From: an uncultured Porphyromonadaceae bacterium
GTDB taxonomy: Bacteria > Bacteroidota > Bacteroidia > Bacteroidales > Muribaculaceae
Direction: 5' to 3'
NCBI GenBank assembly: GCA_900545955.1
Contig: URAU01000001.1
Span: 124,001 to 188,000 of the forward strand
Length of the DNA: 64,000 bases
The translations under genes and the position numbers were made by a program. Each line of letters starts with the position of its first letter. The first letter of the stretch is position 1. This document shows positions 23,914 through 32,746 of this stretch, piece after piece. The notes beneath the pieces were generated by a model. It worked only from the letters and a program-made list of their open reading frames with translations, was not told the DNA's origin and made no database searches.

Positions 23914-24067
23914 GTGAGCGCAAATTAGCGAAAAAACTCTGAATGGCAATAGGAATTTATATGTTTCGCAACATAGCTTTTGCGCACCCTGCAGACTTCG
24001 GGACTGAGCAGGCTTGTCGAAATTGCTTGATGTGCAAAACAATATGTATATTCAGTCGGGCTGAATT

Positions 24068-24655
24068 CTATATTATACTTACGCCCTCCACGTCGGTGAG
24101 CAGCCGGGATATTTCCGGAATCATGGCCGTAGGGAGTGCCAGAGCCATACGGCATGTATTGTCAAATTCCTGAGAGGTTATGGTGATCGCCCGGCTTTTT
24201 ATGATTTTCATTACTCCGTTCATTGATACGAATGGAAACGTAAGGGTAATCTGTCCCATTTCATGGCATGTTATTATCTCCGCGGCTTCGATAGCCTGGC
24301 GTGCGGCCTGACGATAGGCGGCGATAAGTCCGGAGGTCCCGAGTTTTATACCGCCGAAATAGCGAACCACGACTACAATTACGTTGGTAAGTCCGAACGA
24401 ATTGATCTGGCCAAGAATCGGTTTGCCGGCAGTGCCGGATGGCTCTCCGTTGTCGGTCGAAAGGAAGTCGGTTCGTTCAGCGCCTATCATATAAGCCCAG
24501 CAAACATGGCGCGCGTCGAAAAAACGACGCGTGTAGTCCTTTGCAATCTGTTTTGCTTCTTCCGGACTTTCGACCGGATGGGCGAAGGCGAGAAAGCGGC
24601 TACGCTGTTCGGTGAACTGCGATTCCGACGGAGTTGCTATTGTGGTGTATTCCAT
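24068..24655 (-). CDS. YigZ/IMPACT family protein (UPF0029)
   Basis: The 195-residue protein contains the UPF0029 core: QRSRFLAFAHPVESPEEAK, ARHVCWAYMIG, DNGEPSGTAGKPIL, VVVVRYFGGIKLGTSGLIAAY, with a C-terminal DUF1949-like domain. The family is linked to translation regulation (eukaryotic IMPACT) but has no defined bacterial reaction. The gene begins 6 bp after the DUF115-like gene ends, so the two are probably co-transcribed. A small hairpin attcag/ctgaat (24050-24066) follows the stop. Confidence 0.92.
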   Translation of the reverse strand: MEYTTIATPSESQFTEQRSRFLAFAHPVESPEEAKQIAKDYTRRFFDARHVCWAYMIGAERTDFLSTDNGEPSGTAGKPILGQINSFGLTNVIVVVVRYFGGIKLGTSGLIAAYRQAARQAIEAAEIITCHEMGQITLTFPFVSMNGVMKIIKSRAITITSQEFDNTCRMALALPTAMIPEISRLLTDVEGVSII

Positions 24656-24661
24656 ACGGGG

Positions 24662-25552
24662 TTATTTCCTGTTGGTCGAAGTTTTGCCGTCAGGCAGTGA
24701 GTCCTGCAGATTCGCGCGGCGGAATGCGTCGATATACGATCCGGGAGTGGCATTGAGAATTTCCACTCCGCGGTCGCGGCCGAACGCTTCTATAGAGTGG
24801 TAGGCTTTGAAAGCTATGCACATGCTTTCAAGTACCTCATGCAGACGTCTTGAATCGTATGTCTTGGTTATGCGTTCTATCTCTTGAGGATTTTCTTTGT
24901 AGAAGTGTGGTTGGACGGATACCACCTTATTGTTGTCGTCGACGCTGAGTGTCTTTAGCCAGGAATGGTCGGCTCCGAGAACCACAATCCGGCTGTATCC
25001 GAGCCAAATTCCGATCATTAGCGATGGAATCAGCACATTGCGTGGGCGTGGCATGCCCATATGCCGTTGCATAAGCTGCTGTGAGAGCCATAAAAATCCT
25101 TCGGCAGCAAGCATGTTGAATCCGGCGATTCTTATATTGGGGTTGGAAATAATCCTGCGTACCTTTCGGGCGCTTCGGGCCGGTACGAACAAGATGAGTT
25201 CCCAATCTACCGCAGAGAGCGACTCTATCAGCCGACTGACGTTCGCATCCTCCGTATTATTGAAAAAATGTGGGTCGGCAAGTACATAATATCGTGGGCG
25301 CAGCGACTTGAATTCGGGCGTCGTTGCCGCGAAGTTCACCGCAAGCGTATCGTGTGAATTAAGCACCGTCATATCATGGTCGAGATTATCCCGGAGCGAT
25401 GGGCCGTTACCGAGTATGATAAGAGCATCATGTCTGCAACTCTGCAGACGTGGAAAATCAGTTCTCCGACCCATCAGAATCACACGTACAAGCGTCGCCG
25501 TAGATTTTGAAAGATTGTCGATAAAGCGGATGAAAGAGTCAAATGTGGCCAA
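24662..25552 (-). CDS. DUF115/MptE-like (Maf-type) protein
   Basis: The 296-residue protein shows the DUF115 (6-hydroxymethylpterin diphosphokinase MptE-like) signature LIILGNGPSLRDNLD near residues 45-58, then PRYYVLADPHFF, NPNIRIAGFNMLAAEG, GIWLGYSRIVVLGADHSWL. No signal peptide is seen. The domain occurs in archaeal pterin kinases and in bacterial Maf proteins that transfer nonulosonic acids to flagellin, and also in surface-glycan clusters. It is transcribed divergently, from back-to-back promoters, from a cluster that encodes a NeuB-family nonulosonate synthase. That context favours a glycan role, but this is inference. Confidence 0.8.
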   Translation of the reverse strand: MATFDSFIRFIDNLSKSTATLVRVILMGRRTDFPRLQSCRHDALIILGNGPSLRDNLDHDMTVLNSHDTLAVNFAATTPEFKSLRPRYYVLADPHFFNNTEDANVSRLIESLSAVDWELILFVPARSARKVRRIISNPNIRIAGFNMLAAEGFLWLSQQLMQRHMGMPRPRNVLIPSLMIGIWLGYSRIVVLGADHSWLKTLSVDDNNKVVSVQPHFYKENPQEIERITKTYDSRRLHEVLESMCIAFKAYHSIEAFGRDRGVEILNATPGSYIDAFRRANLQDSLPDGKTSTNRK

Positions 25553-25582
25553 TTACGGTGAAATTTTTCAGTTTATAGTGTG

Positions 25583-25590
25583 CAAAAATA
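25583..25590 (-). promoter_or_regulatory. -7 box for the DUF115-like gene
   Basis: The minus strand reads TATTTTTG, matching TAnnTTTG, about 30 bp upstream of the start codon, with a weak TTGG about 20 nt further up. It lies within 13 bp of the divergent glsA -7 box, so the two promoters share DNA. Confidence 0.55.
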
Positions 25591-25602
25591 TGAAATTCTG
25601 CT

Positions 25603-25610
25603 TAATTTTG
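25603..25610 (+). promoter_or_regulatory. -7 box for the glsA-led transcription unit
   Basis: TAATTTTG matches the Bacteroidetes -7 consensus about 93 bp upstream of the acyltransferase ATG. The -33 region is poor. No comparable box was found before the seven downstream genes, which suggests one long transcript from here to the terminator at 34195. Confidence 0.55.
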
Positions 25611-25702
25611 CCAATATAAAGACGCCATGATGGCGGCTGAACGGGAATGTGCCGGTTGTACTTCCTCTATGCCGTTAATCCAGTGTGAATTATAAATTCA
25701 AT

Positions 25703-26587
25703 ATGGATCAGGAAGAAGTGATGAAGATCGATCTCGACAAGGTGCTTCGTGCGCGTGTGCCCGGGGTGTATCGATTTTTACCACATAGCCTCGTAAAATG
25801 GCTGGAGCGTCTGATCTGCCAGGATGAGCTCAACGAACTTCTGCAGGCGAATTACGGCAAAACAGGAGCGGAATTCTGCAAGGGAGTGCTTGACTCGCTC
25901 GACGTGACTGTTGAATGGGACGGCACCCGGAGTTTGCCGGACCCCGCCAACCGTCGTGTGATTCTCGTCTCTAACCATCCGCTTGGTGGGCTTGACGGCC
26001 TGGCGCTTACATATCTTGTTCAGAAACATTATGGTGGCCAGGTATGGTTTGTTGTAAACGATCTTTTAATGGCTGTCAAACCCCTGGAGAACGTTTTTCT
26101 GCCTATCAACAAGTTCGGTAGCCAGTCGCGTGAGGCTATGGAGAGACTCGACGCTACTTTGGCCGGCAACGATCCCATAATTATATTTCCGGCCGGTATA
26201 TGTTCGCGCTACCGGAAGGTTGATTTCATCGGAGAGTCCCGCAAGATAGTATGCGACCTTCGCTGGCAGAAATCGTTTGTCACCCAGGCCAGAAAGCATC
26301 AGCGCGATATAGTGCCGCTATATTTCGACGGAGTTAATTCGAAGAAATTCTACCGCTGTGCGAATCTCCGGAAGCGTCTTGGCATACCGTTCAACCTCGA
26401 GCAGGTACTTCTGCCAGGCGAGATGGTCGGAAGTCACGGAAGGAAATATACGGTGTCTGTCGGCCGCACGATACCATACGTCGATCTCTTCAAGAAACGC
26501 GACGCACGTGGTATGGCCGACTCCATTCAGAGCGAAGTTTATCATATGAAGTACGACGCTTCGCCACACCCGGTTCACAAATCATAA
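25703..26587 (+). CDS. glsA: PlsC-type acyltransferase, probable glycine-lipid O-acyltransferase GlsA
   Basis: The protein has an acyltransferase core with SNHPLGGLDGLAL (His92 and Asp98 from the ATG used), FLPINKFGSQSREAM and IIFPAGICSRYRKVDFIG. This HPLGGLDG version is typical of the Bacteroidetes acyltransferases that pair with a GNAT enzyme. In Bacteroides thetaiotaomicron such a pair (glsB/glsA) makes N-acyloxyacyl glycine lipids; GlsA adds the second, ester-linked acyl chain. I chose the ATG at 25703 (294 residues); the frame opens at a GTG at 25685. The next gene starts 14 bp later and encodes the expected GNAT partner. Confidence 0.85.
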   Translation: MDQEEVMKIDLDKVLRARVPGVYRFLPHSLVKWLERLICQDELNELLQANYGKTGAEFCKGVLDSLDVTVEWDGTRSLPDPANRRVILVSNHPLGGLDGLALTYLVQKHYGGQVWFVVNDLLMAVKPLENVFLPINKFGSQSREAMERLDATLAGNDPIIIFPAGICSRYRKVDFIGESRKIVCDLRWQKSFVTQARKHQRDIVPLYFDGVNSKKFYRCANLRKRLGIPFNLEQVLLPGEMVGSHGRKYTVSVGRTIPYVDLFKKRDARGMADSIQSEVYHMKYDASPHPVHKS

Positions 26588-26601
26588 ATTTTAAGTGCTG
26601 C

Positions 26602-27555
26602 ATGGCAGAAGAAATCATAGATCCAGTTGACGTAAAATTGCTTGAGGCTGAGCTGACGGCTGAACGTTTCATGCGTAAGACCAACAAAGGGAACAATGAG
26701 ATATACATTGTGGACGCTCACTGCGCGCCCAACGTCATGAGGGAAATCGGACGCCTTAGGGAAATCGCTTTTCGCACGGCGGGGGGTGGCACTGGAAAAG
26801 CCTGCGACATTGATGAATTCGATTTGATGGATCCTCCATGTCGCCAGCTTTTGGTTTGGGATCCGGAGGAAAAGCTGATTACCGGCGGCTACAGGTTTAT
26901 TCTCGGACGTGATATCCATATAAATTCCGATGGCTCCCCCCGGATTGCCACATCGCATATGTTCAGATTTTCAGAGCGTTTCATGTCAGACTATCTCCCT
27001 TACACCATAGAGCTCGGACGGTCGTTTGTCAGACTGGAATATCAGTCGTCGAAAGCTGGAGCAAAGGCCTTGTTCGCCCTCGATAATCTTTGGGATGGTC
27101 TTGGCGCACTTACGGTGCTTCATCCTGAAATCCGACATCTTTTCGGTAAGTTCACGATGTATCCCAGCTATGACCGGGAGTGCCGCGACATGCTGCTGTA
27201 TTTTCTACGTAAGCATTTCCCCGATCCGGACCGACTTGTTCGACCGTTCAAGCCCATTGCAGCGGATTTCCCAGCCGAGAAATATGCCTCAATGTTTCCC
27301 GGCAATGATTTCAAGGAGGACTACCGTATACTTAATGCGGCTATCCGGGATCATGGCATCAATATTCCCCCTCTTGTGAATGCCTATATGAGTCTATCGC
27401 CTACAATGAAGATTTTCGGAACGGCTATCAACGATGAGTTCGGCGATGTGGAGGAGACCGGTATATTCCTCACCATCGAGGATATCTTCGAAGAGAAAAA
27501 GCAACGCCATATAGAGACATTCGATGCGGCAGAGACCCATCTGTTAAATCCATGA
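26602..27555 (+). CDS. glsB: GNAT-type N-acyltransferase, probable glycine-lipid synthase GlsB
   Basis: The 317-residue protein belongs to the ornithine-lipid OlsB/hemolysin-like GNAT family: GGYRFILGRD, YTIELGRSFVRLEYQ and FGKFTMYPSYDRECRDMLLYF. In Bacteroides the homologue acylates glycine with a 3-hydroxy fatty acid, the first step of glycine-lipid synthesis, and the neighbouring PlsC-type enzyme finishes the lipid. Adjacency and order support this; ornithine or another amino acid as acceptor cannot be excluded from sequence. The product is expected in the membrane. Confidence 0.85.
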   Translation: MAEEIIDPVDVKLLEAELTAERFMRKTNKGNNEIYIVDAHCAPNVMREIGRLREIAFRTAGGGTGKACDIDEFDLMDPPCRQLLVWDPEEKLITGGYRFILGRDIHINSDGSPRIATSHMFRFSERFMSDYLPYTIELGRSFVRLEYQSSKAGAKALFALDNLWDGLGALTVLHPEIRHLFGKFTMYPSYDRECRDMLLYFLRKHFPDPDRLVRPFKPIAADFPAEKYASMFPGNDFKEDYRILNAAIRDHGINIPPLVNAYMSLSPTMKIFGTAINDEFGDVEETGIFLTIEDIFEEKKQRHIETFDAAETHLLNP

Positions 27556-27618
27556 GGCGTAATATTTTCTGCAGTGAAGTTTCTAAGGATTATATAACAA
27601 CGATTTGACTCATCGCTT

Positions 27619-29145
27619 ATGCAAATTCCTCGGACAATAGTATTCGGAATCGCAATCGCGTCGGCTTGCGTCGGTTTTAATATGAAAGCCGTAGACCATG
27701 AGGTCAACTGGGAGGCTGGAGTGACCGGTGCGGCAGGCAATAATGATTTCGCACCATATTATATTGCGTCGAATCGCCATGGGGTGATTACACAAAGCAA
27801 ATCTGCCATTGTGCGTGGACATATTTGGCACGATATGGATACTGCCTCACGTTTCAGCTATGGATATGGTGCGGATTTGATTGCGGGATATGGAAGCAAT
27901 GTGGATTATCTGCGTTATGACGGAAACGACAATGTGTGGGCGCAAAATCCTCAGCATCCGTCGCGTTTCTGGATTCAGCAACTGTGTGGAGAGGTGAAAT
28001 ACCGCGGCGTGTTTCTTACGGTCGGCCTGAAGGAGCATGGCTCCGCGTTGCTTAACAATGAACTTAGCAGCGGCGATTTTGTTGAGAGCGGCAACGCGCG
28101 TCCGATTCCGGAGGTAAGAGCAGGCTTCATAGATTTCCAGGATATTCCGTTTACAAAAGGCTGGGTTCAGATTCAAGGCGAACTTTCCTATGGGAAGTTC
28201 ACTGACAATGCCTGGATGCGCAATCACTTCAACTATTATGGCGGCCATCTCAATCAGGGTGCGCTTTATACTTATAAACGATGCTATTTCCGCACCAAGC
28301 CTTCAAAGCCATTCTCGGTTACAATCGGTATGCAGGTAGGCTCGATGTTCGGCGGAAATACCGATTATTACTCCGCCGGGAAGATATATATGTCGAAAGA
28401 ACTTTCCAAGAGTTTCAGTCAGTTCTTCAAGATGTTGATTCCCAAAGATGAAGGTAAGGAGTATGTTTCAGGGAGTGCCCTTGGCTGCTGGGATATACAT
28501 ATGCGCTACAGACTCCGCAACGGCATGGAAATCAAGGCATATCTTCAGAAGCCTTGGGAAGACGGCTCGGGAATCGGTTTCCTGAACGGATTTGATGGAC
28601 TGTGGGGCCTGGAATTCTCCGCAAACCGCAGGGCAATCGTGTCTGGCGCTGTTGTCGAGTATCTTGATTTTACCAATCAGTCGGGGCCGTTTCACTGGGA
28701 TCCGGATGACTTCAGCAATACGACTATTACCGGCAGAGCCGAGGGTGGCGACAATTATTACAATAACCACGAATACAACGGCTACCAGTACTATGGCATG
28801 AGCATCGGCACTCCGTTTCTTCGTTCGCCTATCTACAATCAGAACGGAATCATGGAGTTTACTAATAATCTCGTTCGTGGATTCCATATCGGTATAAAGG
28901 GTGAGGTCGGCAAGGACTTTTCCTACCGTGTGCTCGGCGGCTACCGACGCAGCTGGGGCACGCCATTTATGCCTCTTCTTAATCCGGCGTCGGACACGTC
29001 GATGATGTTCGAGGGGACATACAACGTAAGTCGCGTTCCTGGGCTCTCGGTTAACGCCCAGATTGCGTTCGACCACGGAGAACTCTACGGCGATAACTTC
29101 GGCGCATGCCTGACGGTGAAGTATCGCGGGCTTCTGAAACTTTAA
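27619..29145 (+). CDS. Wzi-like capsule assembly outer-membrane protein
   Basis: The 508-residue protein has an N-terminal hydrophobic signal (TIVFGIAIASACVGF) and many aromatic, alternating segments, consistent with an outer-membrane beta-barrel. NNDFAPYYIASNRHGVIT near the start and a C-terminal stretch ending KYRGLLKL fit the Caps_assemb_Wzi family. Wzi proteins help anchor or assemble surface polysaccharide. It follows glsB by 63 bp and precedes the sugar genes, so it may handle the product of this cluster. Confidence 0.82.
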   Translation: MQIPRTIVFGIAIASACVGFNMKAVDHEVNWEAGVTGAAGNNDFAPYYIASNRHGVITQSKSAIVRGHIWHDMDTASRFSYGYGADLIAGYGSNVDYLRYDGNDNVWAQNPQHPSRFWIQQLCGEVKYRGVFLTVGLKEHGSALLNNELSSGDFVESGNARPIPEVRAGFIDFQDIPFTKGWVQIQGELSYGKFTDNAWMRNHFNYYGGHLNQGALYTYKRCYFRTKPSKPFSVTIGMQVGSMFGGNTDYYSAGKIYMSKELSKSFSQFFKMLIPKDEGKEYVSGSALGCWDIHMRYRLRNGMEIKAYLQKPWEDGSGIGFLNGFDGLWGLEFSANRRAIVSGAVVEYLDFTNQSGPFHWDPDDFSNTTITGRAEGGDNYYNNHEYNGYQYYGMSIGTPFLRSPIYNQNGIMEFTNNLVRGFHIGIKGEVGKDFSYRVLGGYRRSWGTPFMPLLNPASDTSMMFEGTYNVSRVPGLSVNAQIAFDHGELYGDNFGACLTVKYRGLLKL

Positions 29146-29174
29146 CGAAACATAATAATATTTTTTCGCTATTT

Positions 29175-29681
29175 ATGCTTAAGCAGACAATATATATTAT
29201 CCGCAAACTGGCTGTTGTTCTTGTTTCTGTTATGGTTATGACAGGAATCAGCAGTTGCACCCGTAACAACGGCGACATAGGTCCGTGGTTCGGGACATGG
29301 AAACTTACGGAGATTACCGTCGACGGTACCTCCGATGCCGGTTACGAGGGGAATATTTTCTGGAAATTTCAGAACGATGTTTTTGAAATGGTGCGCGTCA
29401 ACCAGAATGCCGTTGAGAGCTATGCTGACACACACTATGCTACCTGGAACGAAGATAACGGCTACCTGTTCGTGAACTTTAGAAATTCAGACGACAATAA
29501 TCCGGCGGCCGAAGGAGAAGCTGGCAACGGTATATATGCGCCGTTTCCCGATTCACATTTCATAGTCGGAGGCGTCACACAGCTGAAGATTGAGTCGCAG
29601 AGGGGGGGAGATGCCTACCTTACGTTCACATCGCCCGTAGATGGCAAGACCTATGGCTACCGACTTAAAAAACAAGGATAA
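29175..29681 (+). CDS. Small lipocalin-like lipoprotein
   Basis: From the ATG at 29175 the 168-residue protein has a signal peptide with lipobox GISSC (Cys28), then a domain starting GPWFGTWKLTEITVDG that resembles the lipocalin-like domains common in Bacteroidetes lipoproteins. The ligand is unknown. The in-frame upstream start at 29106 overlaps the preceding gene and lacks signal-peptide character. It lies 29 bp after the Wzi-like gene. Confidence 0.75.
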   Translation: MLKQTIYIIRKLAVVLVSVMVMTGISSCTRNNGDIGPWFGTWKLTEITVDGTSDAGYEGNIFWKFQNDVFEMVRVNQNAVESYADTHYATWNEDNGYLFVNFRNSDDNNPAAEGEAGNGIYAPFPDSHFIVGGVTQLKIESQRGGDAYLTFTSPVDGKTYGYRLKKQG

Positions 29682-29708
29682 ATAATCGTAAAACAGAATA
29701 TAAGGTTT

Positions 29709-30698
29709 ATGGCAAGAGATATAAAACACGCACTCGTCACCGGTGCCGACGGCTTTATCGGCTCGCATCTTGTAGACCTTCTTTTGGCGGAAGGGATAAA
29801 AGTACGGGCATTAAGCCAGTATAACTCGTTTAACAACTGGGGCTGGCTTGAGGGAAACAATCACCCGAATCTTGAAGTGGTGTGTGGCGACGTCCGCGAC
29901 GCAGCATTCTGCCGTCATATAGCCCGCGATGTCGATACCATCTTCCATCTTGCGGCTCTTATCGCTATTCCATACAGCTATGTAGCACCTGAAAGCTACG
30001 TCGACACAAACGTGACAGGAACACTCAACATATGCCAGGCCGCAAAGGACTGCAATGTGGAGCGCGTTGTAGTCACTTCTACATCCGAAGTCTATGGCAC
30101 AGCCCTCTATGTGCCTATCGACGAGAAGCATCCGCGGCAGCCTCAGTCGCCGTATTCAGCTACAAAAATCGGTGCCGACGCCATTGCCAAAAGTTTTTAC
30201 AATGCTTTTGAACTTCCGGTGGTCATAGCCCGTCCTTTTAATACCTATGGGCCGCGCCAGAGCGCAAGAGCTATCATTCCGACCATCATCTCGCAGATTG
30301 CCTCCGGAGCCAAAGAGATTAAGGTGGGCGATCTTACTCCTACCCGCGATTTTAATTTCGTTACGGATACCTGCAGGGGATTTCTCGCTTTAGGTCGTGC
30401 CGACGGAATCGAAGGGGTGGAAATCAATATCGCTACCGGTACTGAGATTTCGATGAAGGAGACTCTCGAAACTATTGCGGAACTGATGCATTCAGATGTA
30501 AAATATGTAGTGGATCCTCAAAGGCTGCGGCCGTCGAAAAGCGAGGTCAGAAGGCTTTGCGGCGACAATACCAAAATACTGGCGTTGACCGATTGGCGTC
30601 CGCAGGTGTCGCTCAGGGAAGGTTTACAGAAAACAATCGACTGGATTTGTCAGCCTGAGCACCTGGCCGGATACAAAAGCGATATATACAACCGATGA
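29709..30698 (+). CDS. LegB-like NAD-dependent sugar-nucleotide 4,6-dehydratase
   Basis: The 329-residue protein is an extended SDR: TGADGFIGSHL (11-21), ALSQYNSFNNWGWLE (34-48), TSTSEVYG (123-130) and catalytic Y149xxxK153 (SPYSATK). The QYNSFNNWGW segment is characteristic of LegB, which makes the UDP-4-keto-6-deoxy-HexNAc intermediate of legionaminic acid synthesis. Residues 237-275 form the substrate-binding region. It stands 27 bp after the lipoprotein gene and 34 bp before the ATP-grasp gene. The aminotransferase (LegC), acetyltransferase (LegH) and hydrolase/epimerase (LegG) normally found beside it are absent from the window. Confidence 0.85.
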   Translation: MARDIKHALVTGADGFIGSHLVDLLLAEGIKVRALSQYNSFNNWGWLEGNNHPNLEVVCGDVRDAAFCRHIARDVDTIFHLAALIAIPYSYVAPESYVDTNVTGTLNICQAAKDCNVERVVVTSTSEVYGTALYVPIDEKHPRQPQSPYSATKIGADAIAKSFYNAFELPVVIARPFNTYGPRQSARAIIPTIISQIASGAKEIKVGDLTPTRDFNFVTDTCRGFLALGRADGIEGVEINIATGTEISMKETLETIAELMHSDVKYVVDPQRLRPSKSEVRRLCGDNTKILALTDWRPQVSLREGLQKTIDWICQPEHLAGYKSDIYNR

Positions 30699-30732
30699 CA
30701 CTTTATTAACTGCTCTTTAAACGAACTACGAC

Positions 30733-31695
30733 ATGAAGCAGGCGGTAAATATTCTGATGCTCGGAGGCGCCAAACGCGTCTCTATGGCAAGGATGATTAA
30801 GCGTGCCGGAACGCGACTCGGTATGGCAGTGAATCTGTTCAGTTATGAACTCACATCCGAGGTGCCTATCGCAGAAGTCGCAACAGTGGTTAAAGGCCTG
30901 CGATGGAACGATTCGGATATCATGGATCACCTCCATACGGTTGTGGAGGAGAACCGGATAGATATTTTGTTGCCGTTTGTCGACCCGGCGGTTGAGATTG
31001 CCATACGCTATGCGTCGGCCGATGCTTCGGTATGGACTCCGGGAGGTACTGATGCTAAAATGAGCGCGTTGATGTTCAATAAAATAGAGGCGGACGCGCT
31101 TTTCCATAAACTTGGGTTCCCGTTGCCTTCCAATCCGCAGTATGAACCGGTGGAGGGTGATATAATTGCAAAACCCTGTTTTGGATCTGCCTCAAAAGGG
31201 ATCAGGATTCTTAGTAAGGTGGAATACGAGCAGTTGGCTGGCAGCAGTGAGGCCGGTACATATCTGTTTCAGAAATATATCGCTCACAGAAAGGAATATA
31301 CTGTCGATTGTTATGTGGCATCCGATGGGGAAGTGGTTTGCGCCGTTCCACGAGAGCGCATCGCCGTATCGGGAGGCGAAGTCACGGAGACGGAGACAAT
31401 TCACGATAGTGAGATTGAAAATGCGAGTCATCGGATACTTAAAGCATTGCAGTTGCGTGGGCCTGTTACTTTACAGTTCCTTCGCGATGCGGATACCTCC
31501 GGCGATAGCCGGGCATTGCTGATGGAAATCAACCCGCGGCTTGGTGGTGGGGCAGTTTGTTCAGTACATGCTGGTGCGGATATTCCGCTATATATGTTGA
31601 GCGATTTTGCCGGTCTGCCATTGAAGCAGGATGTTCCCTGGCGTCCGGGCACGCGTATATGTCGTTATCCTCAGGAGGTCGTGTTTTATAAATGA
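30733..31695 (+). CDS. ATP-grasp enzyme of unknown specificity
   Basis: The 320-residue protein has an ATP-grasp fold: IIAKPCFGSASKGIRIL (ATP-binding lysine and glycine-rich loop), TYLFQKYIAHRKEYTVD, and LLMEINPRLGGGAVCSVHAG (magnesium-binding residues). It looks like the carbamoyl-phosphate synthetase/PylC-like ligase group seen in surface-polysaccharide loci. These enzymes join a carboxylate to an amine or another nucleophile using ATP. Lying between a LegB-like dehydratase and a NeuB-like synthase (9 bp gap), it may add an amino acid or other acyl group to the amino sugar, but this is inference. Confidence 0.75.
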   Translation: MKQAVNILMLGGAKRVSMARMIKRAGTRLGMAVNLFSYELTSEVPIAEVATVVKGLRWNDSDIMDHLHTVVEENRIDILLPFVDPAVEIAIRYASADASVWTPGGTDAKMSALMFNKIEADALFHKLGFPLPSNPQYEPVEGDIIAKPCFGSASKGIRILSKVEYEQLAGSSEAGTYLFQKYIAHRKEYTVDCYVASDGEVVCAVPRERIAVSGGEVTETETIHDSEIENASHRILKALQLRGPVTLQFLRDADTSGDSRALLMEINPRLGGGAVCSVHAGADIPLYMLSDFAGLPLKQDVPWRPGTRICRYPQEVVFYK

Positions 31696-31704
31696 TATTT
31701 TAAA

Positions 31705-32712
31705 ATGACCGATAAAGTAATTATCATAGCGGAAGCCGGAGTTAACCATAACGGCGATTACGGCCGGGCTGTCGAAATGATTCGGGCGGCAAAGGAGGCC
31801 GGAGCCGACTATGTGAAGTTTCAGACGGCTGTTCCCGAACTGGTAATATCGTCGATTGCACCAAAAGCCGAGTATCAGAAAGAAACCACGGGCAATGCGG
31901 AGTCTCAACTCGAGATGTGCCGCAAGATTCATCTTCGGCTCGACGATTATGCCTCGTTGAAGAAGATATGTGATGAAGAAGGAATCGGTTTTATGTCGAC
32001 ACCATTTGATTTGGTTTCAATCGATTGTCTGGCTGAGCTCGATATGGATTACTGGAAAATTCCATCGGGAGAGATTACGAACCTGCCGTATCTAAGGAAA
32101 ATCGGACGTCGGGGTGAAAAGGTGATTCTCTCGACTGGAATGTGTGAGTTGGAAGAGATTGAAACGGCTCTGCGTGTTCTGGAAGAGGCAGGAACGCCTC
32201 GTAACCATGTGATTCTTTTGCACTGCAATACACAGTATCCCACACCGATGGCCGATGTTAACCTCAGAGCCATGGGCGATCTGCTTAAACTGACGCCAGC
32301 CGCTGTTGGCTATAGCGACCATACGGTTGGAATAGAGGTCCCGGTAGCGGCTGTGGCGATGGGTGCAAGAGTGATAGAAAAGCATTTTACTCTCGACAAG
32401 TCTTTGCCCGGGCCTGACCACAAGGCTTCTCTCGAGCCGGATGAACTGAAAGCTATGGTGGATGCCATACGTAATATTGAGTTGGCTCTTGGAGATTCCA
32501 GTAAGCATGTCAGCGATTCGGAGCGACCAAATATCGTTGTGGCACGGAAGAGCATCGTGGCTGCCCGGGAAATTAAAGCCGGAGAGATTTTTACGGAGGA
32601 TAATATAACGGTAAAGCGCCCCGGAAACGGAATCTCTCCGATGCAGTGGGACAATATAATCGGTCGTCGTGCCATCAGGGATTTCGGAGCCGATTCTTTA
32701 ATAGAAATTTAA
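31705..32712 (+). CDS. NeuB-family nonulosonic acid synthase
   Basis: NeuB enzymes condense phosphoenolpyruvate with an N-acylated hexosamine to form sialic, legionaminic or pseudaminic acid. The 335-residue protein has AEAGVNHNGDYG, YVKFQTAVPE, MSTPFDLVSIDCL, WKIPSGEITNLPYL, ILLHCNTQYPTP, YSDHTVGIE and EKHFTLDKSLPGPDHKASLEP, followed by a C-terminal SAF antifreeze-like domain (about 275-335, VVAAREIKAGE). Which sugar it uses cannot be read from sequence; next to a LegB-like enzyme, legionaminate-type is more likely than sialic acid. No CMP-sugar synthetase is in the window. Confidence 0.93.
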   Translation: MTDKVIIIAEAGVNHNGDYGRAVEMIRAAKEAGADYVKFQTAVPELVISSIAPKAEYQKETTGNAESQLEMCRKIHLRLDDYASLKKICDEEGIGFMSTPFDLVSIDCLAELDMDYWKIPSGEITNLPYLRKIGRRGEKVILSTGMCELEEIETALRVLEEAGTPRNHVILLHCNTQYPTPMADVNLRAMGDLLKLTPAAVGYSDHTVGIEVPVAAVAMGARVIEKHFTLDKSLPGPDHKASLEPDELKAMVDAIRNIELALGDSSKHVSDSERPNIVVARKSIVAAREIKAGEIFTEDNITVKRPGNGISPMQWDNIIGRRAIRDFGADSLIEI

Positions 32713-32746
32713 AACCAGTATTAAGTACATATATACATATAAGCGT

